NCBI GenBank assembly: GCA_030490835.1
Contig: CM059972.1
Location: 10,508,264 to 10,572,263 of the forward strand
Reading direction: 5' to 3'
Source of the DNA: Annona cherimola
Lineage: Eukaryota > Streptophyta > Magnoliopsida > Magnoliales > Annonaceae
Length of the DNA stretch: 64,000 nucleotides
The position numbers and the translations under genes are program-made. Below the pieces are notes generated by a model. That model was not told where the DNA came from. It saw nothing but the letters and a program-made list of their open reading frames with translations, and searched no databases. Positions 47,379 to 59,700 of the stretch are shown in pieces (the stretch's first letter is position 1; every line of letters begins with the position of its first letter).

Positions 47379-47386
47379 AGTTCCAG

Positions 47387-47702
47387 TCTCAAGCAAGCTC
47401 AGCGTTTCCCACAGGCACCTAACGCATAACCCATTGGGTCCGTTCTTCTCGTTGGCCCGCCCGCAATGAAAGGTGAGCAGCCACCAGGCCCGCTTTTGTT
47501 TGCACTTTGCAGCGGCGGCGCGACCTGGTCAGAAGCAGCTGTTTGGCGTCCTTGTTCTTTCTCGCCTTCTTCTTCCCCAAGTTCTCCCACAACCCCGAGA
47601 GCGTTAGGGTTTTGAGGGCAGGTTCTCTTCTTTCCAGAATCCGGACTGTCCATTTTCGTAGGGTTTTCCAAGAGCTCAATTCCGGCTCTTGTTCCAGCTC
47701 CC
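47387..47702 (+). other. promoter-proximal region and leader of the MIRO gene
   Basis: GC-rich compared with the flanking repeats, as in many plant 5' leaders, with GTTAGGGTTTTGAGGG near 47603. It contains an upstream ATG at 47466 opening a 49-codon frame that stops at 47613. Whether that frame is in the mRNA depends on the unknown transcription start. Confidence 0.5.
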
Positions 47703-50700
47703 ATGGCGGCTTCAGCTGATGCGGTGAATTTTGGCGGCAAGACGAGTGTCCGCATCGTGGTCGTCGGCGACCGTGGCACCGGAAAATCCAGCCTCATCGT
47801 CACCGCTGCCGCGGAGTCGTTCCCGGACTCCGTCCCTGCCTTGCTACCTCCCACTCGCCTGCCGCCCGATTTCTACCCAGACCGCGTTCCAATCACCATT
47901 ATTGATACTTCGGCTAGGTGCGAATGTCTTCTGCGTAGTTACTATCGGAATGTGATTTCGATTAGCTCTTGAATAACGAAAATTTGTCCTCGGGATGATT
48001 TTGGTCTTGTGGCTGTTGCACGTATTGGCCACTGAAAAATGTTTCCCTTCGGCGTCTGTCTGCTGCTGGGATTGTGGGATTGTAGGCTGCGGTATGTGTA
48101 TTTGACTGGACGGTGGTGGTTCAACGGCTTGGATCAGAGATGCATGCAGGGCATGCTATAATGTGACCATCTGATCTTCGGCTATTGAATGAGGACTACG
48201 TCCGTGCTTTACTAGCTGTTCATTCATTGATGTTTGATGATTTGATTTTGTCCATTTGAAGGAAGTTTGGTGCATATCTGAAGATCGAATAGTCTAGAAT
48301 TGTCTAGATCAAGCAAAGTTGGGACCTTAACGAAATGGCTCTTGCTTATGTATTTATTTACATATAAGTATATGCACATGTACGTATATATTAACATTTC
48401 ATGTTAAGCTGAGTGATACGGGTGGACTAGTACAAATGCTGACACATTTTGCTTTTTCTGACTATGCACGGATGATAGTTCAAAACTCTCTATTTGGAAA
48501 ATTTTAGTGGTTCTCCTGGTAGCACACTGATGAAATAAAGAGAAAAAAAAAAAACAACAAAAGCATCCATTAGATGAGAAAATGTCTAGTTGTCTAGTGT
48601 TAAGAGAGCCCATTCATCCCCATCTTTGCCACTGTCAACAGAGCATTAATTCATTATCTGGCTTCTGTATCATGTGATCTAACCTCAATTGAAGTGCTAA
48701 ACCACTGCTCCTTAACTCGGTTTTTCCTTTTTCCGTTCTTTTTTTAATGCCTGTTGTTTTTTCTTTTGTCTTCCTCTTTTTTGTCCTGAACTGTCTGACT
48801 TCCAGGAAATAGTCCAGTTGACAGTCAATTAACTGCTGACTACACATTCCCTGCATGTGTCATGCATGTTCAAGAAGCATGGAGATGGCACGGTATTAGT
48901 GGCATTTGCCATTGCTGCATGTAAACTATCTTCTTCTCAATATTTTCATGATATTTACATGGAGAAACTCTTTTGCCTCTTGATTATGGTTAGTCTGGAG
49001 CATCGTTCAAAGCTTGCAGAGGAATTGAAGCAGGCCGATGTGGTTGTATTGACATATGCTTGTGATGATTTGCTCACTCTTGATCGATTGAGTACATTCT
49101 GGCTTCCAGAACTTCGTCGACTAGATGTGAGGGTGCCAGTGATTGTTGTAGGTTGCAAGTTAGATCTGCGACAGGAACAGCAGATCAGCTTGGAGATGGT
49201 GATGTCACCAATAATGCAGCAGTTTCGTGAGATCGAAACGTGCATTGAATGTTCAGCATTGAAACAAATCCAGGTAGTATGTGATGCAATATCATGACCA
49301 TGATTGTTGTTATTACTGTTACTAATGTTCTATTATTAATAGTGCCTTTGTTGCTGTTTATTCACCTTTTCCAAATTATGTTTGCTATTTTTGTCACTGG
49401 GTTGATTGAATTGCATTATTCTACATTTTAATGAATTTAATAACCTAAAAAGTTTCCCCTTCTAATGGACCTGTCAATGCTGTGTTTATTTGCTGCCTCT
49501 TCTTAGAGGGTCCTTTCCCTTTGAAAGGATTTTTAGATTTACTTTTTCAGTCTTCATAGCTAAATAAACTACCCTGGTCATCTGTCATCTGCTCAAGAAG
49601 GGAGTTCTTAACTAATTCTGTGCCCTCCTGTGTTAGATTTTGAACTGTTTCCTGATTAGGTAACCACCCTAGCTAGAAGTTTCTATACTTCTGCCTCATA
49701 ATTTTTTACAGAAAGTTGTTGGCTTCTGATGATATTTGTTTTGTTTTGGTGGTTTCTTGATATAATATCTATCTAGTTGCTTTAATGTGTTATGTTAAAA
49801 TAAACAAATAATGATTTCATTTCTTAAACAATTGTTCTTTGTATTCTTTGGCTATGACTCATTGACTTGTGCTCTCAGAAAATTGAATGACAAATTGCAG
49901 GTTCCTGAGGTTTTTTATTATGCTCAAAAGGCAGTGCTTCATCCAACAGCCCCACTATTTGATCAGGAAACTCAGACTTTAAAGCCTCGATGTGTGAGGG
50001 CTTTGAAGCGTCTATTCATTCTTTGCGATCATGATAGAGACGGAGCTCTTAGTGATGCTGAGTTGAATGATTTTCAGGTTTCTTTTCCATTTTTGTAGCC
50101 AGTTAATACTGCCTCAGTTGTCTTGCTTAAAAAGCTGCCCTCTATATGTTTTAATTTTTTGAACTATATAAGTGACTCTTCAGTTTCTGACACAGGTTAG
50201 ATGCTTCAGTGCTCCTCTTCAGCCTACTGAGATAATAGGTGTTAAGAAAGTTGTACAAGAGAAGCTGCCTGAGGGTGTTAATGACCGTGGTCTTACTTTG
50301 ACTGGATTTCTTTTTCTGCATGCACTTTTTATTGAGAAAGGTCGTCTTGAAACAACTTGGACTGTCCTCAGGAAGTTTGGATATGACAATGAAATTAAAC
50401 TTAGGGATGACCTCATTCCAGTTACATTCAAGAGAGCTCCTGATCAGGTATGCATTTGATCTATCTACCATCTCACGTGCTCCTGTCAGCATCTTTTCGT
50501 GTGACCTTTGCTTGCAAGAAAGTGGTTGTTGACTTGCAAGTGATGGCTGCCACTTGCATGGCAATTGACAACTTCTGTGAAAATTTAACATACTGAAGTC
50601 CATTGAAATGAAGTTTAAGATTGGCTAGGTACAATTCTACAAATAAATGTTAATAGAATATTGGAAATAAATCTTAGGCTGACCAAGTGCAGAAATGCAT

Positions 50701-53700
50701 TTTAGTTTGAAAATAAATAATATAGGTTTAGAGGAGAGAGTTTGGAGTTATGGCTACTCATTATTGTATTGGTTCCATGTTGGCAATGTTATCTTCTTCC
50801 ATGGCCTTGACAGAGTCTGTGATTTTTTACTGTTTCATCTTGCAAATGTGATAGTTTTTTTCTAGAAAGAATGATGCCTTTTCCAAGTCTCCTGCCATCT
50901 GTCATTATCTGGCATAAGAAAACTTCTTTTGCTTTGTGCTTGATAAGTGAGACCAAGTATCTAAATATATTTTGAATTTTTGTTTATGTTCCCAATTTTT
51001 CTTCAGAGCGTGGAGCTAACAAATGAAGTTGTGGAGTACTTGAAGGGGGTTTTTCAAATGTTTGACATAGATGAGGTATGAACTTCTCATATGCTTTTGC
51101 ATGATTACAAATGTTTAAATAGCATCTTGAAGTGGCACTTTTTGTTATGCTGTTTAAAATTATCTGTTCTACGGTCAATTAGGGCATGCAATGGTTCCCA
51201 GTATTTTGAGTTATGATTGTGGCTTTTTATAAGCCGATCCCATCTAGGTGGGAAATGGCTCATGATGATGATGGTTGTGGCTTTATATAATCTGTTAAAG
51301 ATTATACTGTTCATTTTTAGTTCCTATCAAGCTTGTTAGATCTTTATTTTACCATGGCATATGTAATTTTTGTTAAAAGTGTGCAAAAGAGGAAAATCAA
51401 ACAACAAAACAAATCACCAAAGAAATGGGATGATGCTGAGGAATAATCTTGTTCAAGATTGCTATTCATTTCTCCCTTGATTCATATTCACATGCTATGG
51501 TAAATTTGCCACTATGGAATGTCCCATATTCTGATTGCCTTCACCTTTTAAATACTAGGATGGAGCCCTCCGACCTGTCGAGACTGAAGATCTTTTCTCA
51601 ACCGCTCCAGAAAGGTATTTTGTTTATTGAATTAGTGGATCATTAGCATTCATGACCTTTAGCAACATAAAAAAACTCATGGATATAGAGATTCACATGA
51701 TGAACCTTTGGGTGCAATAAGAGAAGATTCCCTGATTATTGGATAGAGGATTTTTTATTCTTGAAGATGTATTTCTTGATGCTTATATCCATTGGAAATA
51801 TTGGTGTTAGGTTGAATTGCATGGTTTTGGCTGCTGTATCATCCATTGAGTAATACATAAGAGATGTTTGTCCAAAGCACATAAGAAAATACTACAATAA
51901 TCAAAAAAAGTTTTTCCTTAAGAGCAAACGGTTCCGGGTGCGAAACTGTTAAGCAAAATTAGATGCCGTATACAACTTTGTTCTTAAGATTGCAGAGGAT
52001 TTTCTTTTTCCTTGAACAGTTTTTATTTTTTATTTTTTTTGTGCTATCTTTCTGGGATGCAGTCCTTACCAGCCCTAGTTTCACCTTGCTAGTATGATAA
52101 AGGGAATTAATTTAAAGTGGCAATGGAGTGAGTCCATGTATGAAATAGGTTCATTTTGGACCAAAATCAAATACATCTAAACCAACCATAATGACATAAT
52201 GTTAATTAATATACATTCGTGTGTGTAATTAAAAATTCTGTTGATTGGAAATTTACATGTTTCAAAAAAAATCACCTGTGAGTAAACATGGAACCATCAA
52301 AACTTGAGAGTGACAACAGAACCTACTTAAATTTCTAGTTTTCGATATATATGATTTTCGGAATCATGAATAAATGCATATCGGTTAGTATAATTATTGT
52401 TTTAGATTTAATCAAAACATTGTTTTAGATTGGAAATCAGAAGGTTGTATGGATTGTATTCAATAAGTTATCATAAATAAACTGTAATCTCTGTATTTCA
52501 TGCAGAAATTGCACTTCGGGTACAATCTCATCTTGACCACTTGGTTATGTAGTGGCAAAAGTTCTATTCTTACTATTATTTACACTCCTTGAGGACTTGC
52601 ATATAACAGTTTATTATTTATGTTGCATGCATTGGTTATGTTCTTGACTCATGAGGGAAAGATGAAGCAATATACATTTTTCTGACTTCAATTTCGTACG
52701 GGCATGGGTTATAATATGATTCATTAACATTTGATGGAAGAAAGAATTACTTGCGCCCCACCCACCCCGCGTACCCCCCCAACAAAAAAAAAAAAAAAAC
52801 ACTCTAGACTTGCCAGAAAAAAAGACCTCCTTAGTCACTAATAGAAAATTATTTTCTTCTGGGTATGAACACCAGATTTATTTGTTGTCGCTTAAAAAAA
52901 AAAATTTCTTCTTTCTAATTGGTTGGTAACTTTTGTTTCCAAATTTATTGGTCATGACAGCCCTTGGACTGAAGGTCCTTACAAAGATGCTGCAGAAAAG
53001 AATGCGTTAGAAGGATTAACTCTCAATGGATTTTTGACAGAGGTTTGTGCATGTCAACTCAATGTTGAATTCTTTGTTGTTGCAAGTGAGTTTTACCCAC
53101 TTCTTTTTTCACAGTTCATCATTTCATATTTTTGTTGAATACTTGATCATCGCACTTCTGTCTGATGATGAACGCAAAGCAATAAAATACATTGAGGCTG
53201 TTATTACTTGTTAGTGATAAATTATTGACTTCTGATAATAAGGGAGCTGTCTGGCTGGTGATAGAAAAATGGCAAATTCTTGGGCTGGGCTACTGAGGCT
53301 CTTGCTGGTGGTGATAGACAAGCAATAAATTCAGTTTTGGATGTGACAGTTAATGATTTGCTGTCTCTTGGCCTATTTAGATTTACTGGTACTAAGTCAG
53401 TCAAAGCAACAACATAGAATTGGGATAGCGTATCTCATTCCCTGACTTTGTATATGTGTGTGTGTGTGTGTTCCTTATTTATTTATTTATAATTGCTTCT
53501 TAAAGGGTTGGGCTAGACTAAACTCTGGTCAGCTGATCAAGTGGGCAGCAAAGATGCTGAGGGTCTTATGTGACCTGATGAAAAATACTAAGTTGGAAAA
53601 GAAAAGGCAGTTGAAGCTTGTGCAGGCCAGAGATCTGTGTTTACCAAGTTGTTGCTTCAAACAAACTGAACCAGACAAAATATTAAAATTAGACACACCA

Positions 53701-56700
53701 CATGAGGCAAGTGGTCTGTCTAGGTAGCAGTGCAATCTCAGTTTGATTCAATATGGTCCATGCCTTCACAAACATCATGGGATAGTAAACTGTATGACCA
53801 AGCTGGCCCAGATAACTGGTTAATCCAATCTTCCCAGTCTACCTTGAAGATGGGAAAAAGAAAAAAAGAAGAGAACTGGAGAAGAGAGTTGTGGGCCCTT
53901 CAAAGCAATGGAGGAAGGCAGGTGCTGAGAATTTTGGCAAAGAAAGAGTCGCCTATGGAGGTTTTTCTCTAGGTTGAGAAGTCGTTAGTCTCCCCATCTG
54001 CGTGATGAGATTAGGTGGAGAAGTCCAACCTAACTGGGCAGCAAGACAGGTGGAGAAGAGAGTAACACCAAGGAAAGCTAGAGATTCACATGGCTCTTGG
54101 TTTCATTTTAAAAATTAAATTGCTCTGATAAAAATTGCTATCTATGCACATTGCACCTAAATTTAGTTGTTCAGCATGTGTTCGAATTTGATAAGTAGTT
54201 AGTTTGAAGTCTACAGGGTAAAAAATTGACTGATTTATGCTCTTTAAATTATTAACTTTTGTCATATTTCATACATTTAAAGTACTAATAAAATCATATA
54301 CAGTGGTTGGATGGTTTATTTTGATTGATGCAAAGTTGGATCTGGTTCAATTTGAACCAGAGAATAGATTGGTTCCGAAAACATTGATAGAAATTTGCCC
54401 ATTGCTTCACTGAACAAGCAGCTCAACATGATGCTGACCAGTGATTTTCGTCCTTCTCTTGCCCCATTTTCCTTTCTTCTTCTTCTTTGAAATGCACAGA
54501 AGACTAGCATGGTGAATACTGCATTCAACATGAAACCTGTGATTGGTTGTAAAGCATTGATTTTCTTGTCGAGACCTAATTCTATCTTCATAAATTTCTC
54601 GAGAGACTCTCTGTCAGTCATTTACAGAAAAGCTTAACGAAATCTCAGACATTTGCACAGGTGTTGTACACCTGCTGTTAAGATTGAGAAATCATTAGGC
54701 TGAGTTTTACCTGATGAGAATGGGCAATTGGAATGGTCTTCACTTGAAATGTTAGGTGACCAGTGCACTTCTTAGCTGCTGATTTGAAACACTGTGAGTC
54801 CATGGGAAGCAGCATTTCTAGTGTTTTCTTCACAGAACTTTTTGTTCTCTTTAGTTTTTCAAGTAAATGCCGAGATCAATTGTGAAGGAGCAGATATGCA
54901 AAAGGAGTGTCATAAAAAATAAATAACCTTGATGAATGTTATGATGCCAACAATGCTTCTATATAACCCACTTCTAAACTGATGGTTAAATACAACTAAT
55001 GAGGTGTCTTGATACATCCCTGCTTTGGGTAGGAAATTTGCTTCATAATTCCTGGAGTTGATGATATATAGATGGCTTTGTTTTTTGTCCTTTAATAATC
55101 ATCGACCAAGCCTTCTACCCAATCTGTGTTTAAACTATGGACAACGAAATTTTTTTGGCAGGATTCCTTCTTTAAGCAGGGAGGCTAGACCTGAAGGCTC
55201 AATTGACAGCACATTATCAGAACAGGAAACATCTAGGTCATGCTGGACTGGGGTTTTTAGGAGAATGCAAAAGAAATTTTCACTTGTTCACCTCCTAAAG
55301 CAAGTTCTCTGCTTGATAGAGAATTAGGAGGACATCTTTTTTCATATGTTATTTTGTCAGATGGCTGATTGATAAATCCATTCAGAACAGGATTCTTTTG
55401 GTCCGTGGTTTTTGTTTTTTGCATCTTGATGTTGAGCAAGTTTGCATTAAATTTTAACAAAATCTCTGATCGTCAACAAGCTATCTAACTCTGGTCTTAC
55501 CTTAACCTAGATGTTTTCCATTCCGGTTGTACTGTCATTTTAAACCTTCTGAAGACTTACTTGTTATTGCAGTGGGCCCTCATGACAACGCTAGATCCTA
55601 AAAGTAGTCTGGCCAATTTGATTTACATTGGGTATCCTGGTGATGTTGCTTCAGCACTCCATGTAACTAGGAAGAGGAAGTTAGATCGCAAGAAACAGCA
55701 GACTCAAAGGAATGTTTTCCAGTGCTACGTCTTTGGTCCTAAAAATGCTGGAAAATCTGCACTGTCAAATTCATTAATTGGAAGGTAATTTAAATTTTTA
55801 TTAGTGTACTTTCTGTACTATTCAGATTTTATTCATGAGGAGGTAGCTGCTTAGTTTTCATTATTTATAGTTTTTTGTGAGCACCATTACAAGATGATGT
55901 ATTTCTAGAGCAACCGACTTTTAGACTTGTTGGGCTAAGGCTGAAACTTGGAACAATTTGTTTACTGATTTCCATTACAGGCCATTCTCTGATAGATATT
56001 CTCCAACCCAGAGAGAACGTTTTGCTGTGAATTTTGTCGACCAGCCAGGGGTAAGTTTGGCACTGAAGAGAAAAGCTTTATATTTTGGATTTGGATCAAG
56101 TGCACCCGGGTGCAAATACCCATTTTCTTTTATTTTTTTGAATTTTTTTTATGATACTGTTAATCTTAGTGTATTTAATGTGTGTATCGATTTTTACCAT
56201 TTTGGAGATTTTTAGAATTTTTTTTTTTGGATTTTTAAAAAATCAGTGGCATTTTTAGTAATTTAAAATTATCAAAGAGCCACTCATTTTTAAAAATCCA
56301 AAAAAAAATCTAAAAATCTCCCAAAGTAGTAAAAATTGATACACATTTAAAATATACTTAGATTAATAGTTGTGTAAAAAAAATTCAAAAGAATGAAAAA
56401 AATATGGGTTAAATACACCCGGGTGCACTGAAGCTTAGTGCACCTGGGTGCATTTAATAATGACCCTTATATTTTTGGTAGTCTGGTATAAAAATGTCAT
56501 TTTTGTTGTCTCTCTTGTTTATTTACATTGATTTTAAATCTCTAATGCATGTTTTGTTAGATACTACACAGTTGATTTTCGATGAAGACTGTAAATTGCT
56601 TCTTTTTTCTTATTTTTATTGAATGTTTCATGTTTTCTTGTTCAAATGCACATTGTCTTTTCTCTCAAGGGAGCTCGGAAGATCCTTATAATGCGTGAAG

Positions 56701-59700
56701 TACCTGAAGATGAAGTTAGCAACCTCTTGTCTGTTAAAGAGTCCTTGGCAGCTTGTGACATTGCAGTATTTGTGTATGATAGGTACTATTAAGTGATGTC
56801 CTCTTTCCTTTGATACTATAAATATGCTATTTTAATAATAATTGTTTTATTATTCTCTTTCAAGGACGGCAAGTTTAGCAACTGAAAAATATTTCTAATT
56901 TCCTGCTTTATCAACTTTGAAACAAAAAGTCATAGTATGTTTCTTAGAATAGAACATTTGTTCTCCATTCAGCTCTTGTTTTTTAATGGGCTTTGTAGTG
57001 CTGGAAAATTCCAAAACACATTTGGCTGTCAATTTTTTTTTTCTTTTATTCTGGGGATGTTATATGGTAGAATTTGTCCAAATAGCCTGTTGAGAATTAT
57101 CTAGGGGTGCAACATGTGCTCATAAAACTTGGGTTCGCATAAACCCTAATCATAATTCTATTTTTAAAACTTCAATCTTAACCCTAACCCTGACCCTAAT
57201 TGTAAGCCTGACCTTCACTCTATTTGTGAAATTCCGGCTTGGGTTGAGTTTCGGGTTGACATACTCAACAACATGTTTTTCATCCTATGCTTATTCAACT
57301 TTAAATTCATCAGCAAAGAAAAAGTCTAAGATGATAAATTCTATCTGGAGTGCTTAGGAGTGGAGAGAAGAAAACCTCATTTAGATCTTTTCTTTACATC
57401 AAGCAGATTTGTAGCCCCGTTTTGGAGAATGGAGAGGTGCAACTTTTTTCTATTCTACAATTCAAGTATTACGCAGGGAACTTGAGGAGCATGGTTTAAC
57501 AGAGATATTAATGGGTTTGAAGTGATGATCTTAATGTATAAATACTATAATATTGTAAAATTAGCCAGGAGGTTGTGTATCATTTGATACTAAATAATAC
57601 AAAATTATATTAATATAAAGAGTGTACAGACAGGTTATGCTTCCATTGATGATATAATAAAATAATTTATTTTCATGAGGATTTAAGATAGGTGAACAAA
57701 TTCAAGGTATTTGCTTGTATTGGAAATTAATACAAAATAATATTATATGGGTGAGTATGAATGTCCAGAGTCTATTCGCTTTCATTATTAATATATAAAT
57801 ATATAATAATATATTTGATGAGTTGATGTTTAGAAGATGTGATTCTTTATACATATATATATATATTATATTTCGGAATGCTTTTATGAAACCCCTTTTC
57901 TATGTGACCCTTTCCATTTTGAATATTTTGACAATTGATAGAAAACCTACTTCATTTATTGTATTTAGCATAATTTAAAGCATCTTGGAAACCTTTTCAC
58001 TTATCTAGTATTACTATGCATGAGTCCCATCTACAAATGTGTAAAATTAATGTAATAAAATGCTTTAATGTTAAATATCAATTTTAAAATTGTATTTTTA
58101 ATATCTAAACCGTCTGACATCTCACTTCTATGTGAATAAATGACTATATAAATATTATTACATTTTAATACATATGTGAATGACTATATGCATTTTTCCT
58201 AATTTGTACATTAATATACCTATTTTCGAGCAAATGTGGCTTATGAATATGTTTGATTTGGATGAAACTTGGTCTTGTAGATGAGCGAATGATGTTAAAT
58301 ATAATAAATGGATTAGATTTTCTATTGAGCATCGAGAAGTTAAATTTGAAGGGGCTAGCAGGCGTATATTATATTCTATATCAAAGGAGACATCTGAGCG
58401 TTATTTAGGTATATAAAAAATATAGAGAAATCGGTTTCGTGTTCTCATCAACCTGAGATGAACCAATTCAATTTGGGTTTGCTTTACACATGCAACTTGT
58501 TTTTACACTATTAGAAATCGGGTTTGGCAGGCCAAGTTCGGGTTGAACTTGGACTGAGTTGCACCCCCTAGAATTATCTACATGCTCAGCAATGGATTGC
58601 GCAGGTGAATGCATTAGCAAACAATAATTTTAGGCTGATGAGTTGGAACCCTTTTGTCCGATGAATTCCTAGGAACGGTGCTTGTTTTGATTTTTCTTAA
58701 TTTTATTGATGAGTTCATTCCTACTTGTCTTGCCCTCTTGATCCTTTTCATATAAGATCATGTAAGTTCTTTTACCTAAGAGCTGAGTTTATCCATATGG
58801 CTACTGCCCTGCAGATTTTGCTAGAATTTTGAGGTAAAATATAATCCTGTTTTTATGATTGATTTCATTTAGATCTTTTTATTCACAATTGAATTATGTT
58901 TAATTCAAGGAACATGAGAAAGAATCATAAGAAGGGTGCGAACCCATGGTGTGTGTTGTCCACAAATGGCATCCCTTTGGTGGACAAGTCAAACACAAAG
59001 CACGAGAGAAATATCGAGCTGAACTGGAGGCATGCAATGTTGTTGAACAACAATCCAACTAATATAAGGAACTGGTTAAGATTTTTATCAACAAACACAC
59101 GGACAGTGACTGATAAGGATTTTTGTAAAGAATGCTGAATAGCCACAATATTACTCAAACCAGTTGATACAGTGGTTCAGCTCAACCTGGTTCAAATGAC
59201 AGCGCAAATCAGCTTGAACCAGAAGTAGAAAGGTCATTACCTATGCTTCCCAACAATTAAACTATATGAATGGAATTATTCTATCCATCAAAATTTCTGT
59301 TGGATTGACTGTTAACTGTTTAATGATTGTATGCTGCATCTTCCAAGTGCTTTTTGCTTGGCGTTTGGACTATTGTTTGCAGAAGAAACTATTTACAGAC
59401 TCAATATATTCAGTGAATTGTATCTGCAGTGTGTCATTTGGTATCAAACCCATTTATATGAAGTTCGGATATTCCTTTTGTATGTTTTCATCATGAATTC
59501 ATGTTGGGAAACCTCACAAGAGCTTGTTATCTTGGTGTGAATTTTCTTGTTGGTGCAATCCAATATTGGTTGGTCTGAGAGTGTTAGGGAACAAATAGGA
59601 CATATTTTAGTTACTGGTTTTGCTCTATTGGCTATGAAATGCAATGGCAAGTGATGGACGATCTTGACAGTTTTTGTTGGTAACAGCATTCATGAAACCA

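Noticed and set aside
49143..49170. MIRO first GTPase domain has GCKLD instead of NKxD
   Set aside because: To my knowledge plant MIRO proteins normally vary at this site, so I do not treat it as a defect of this copy.
53458..53727. 89-residue open frame in MIRO intron 7
   Set aside because: It starts within a TG repeat, has no recognisable domain, and MIRO exons 7 and 8 join correctly without it.
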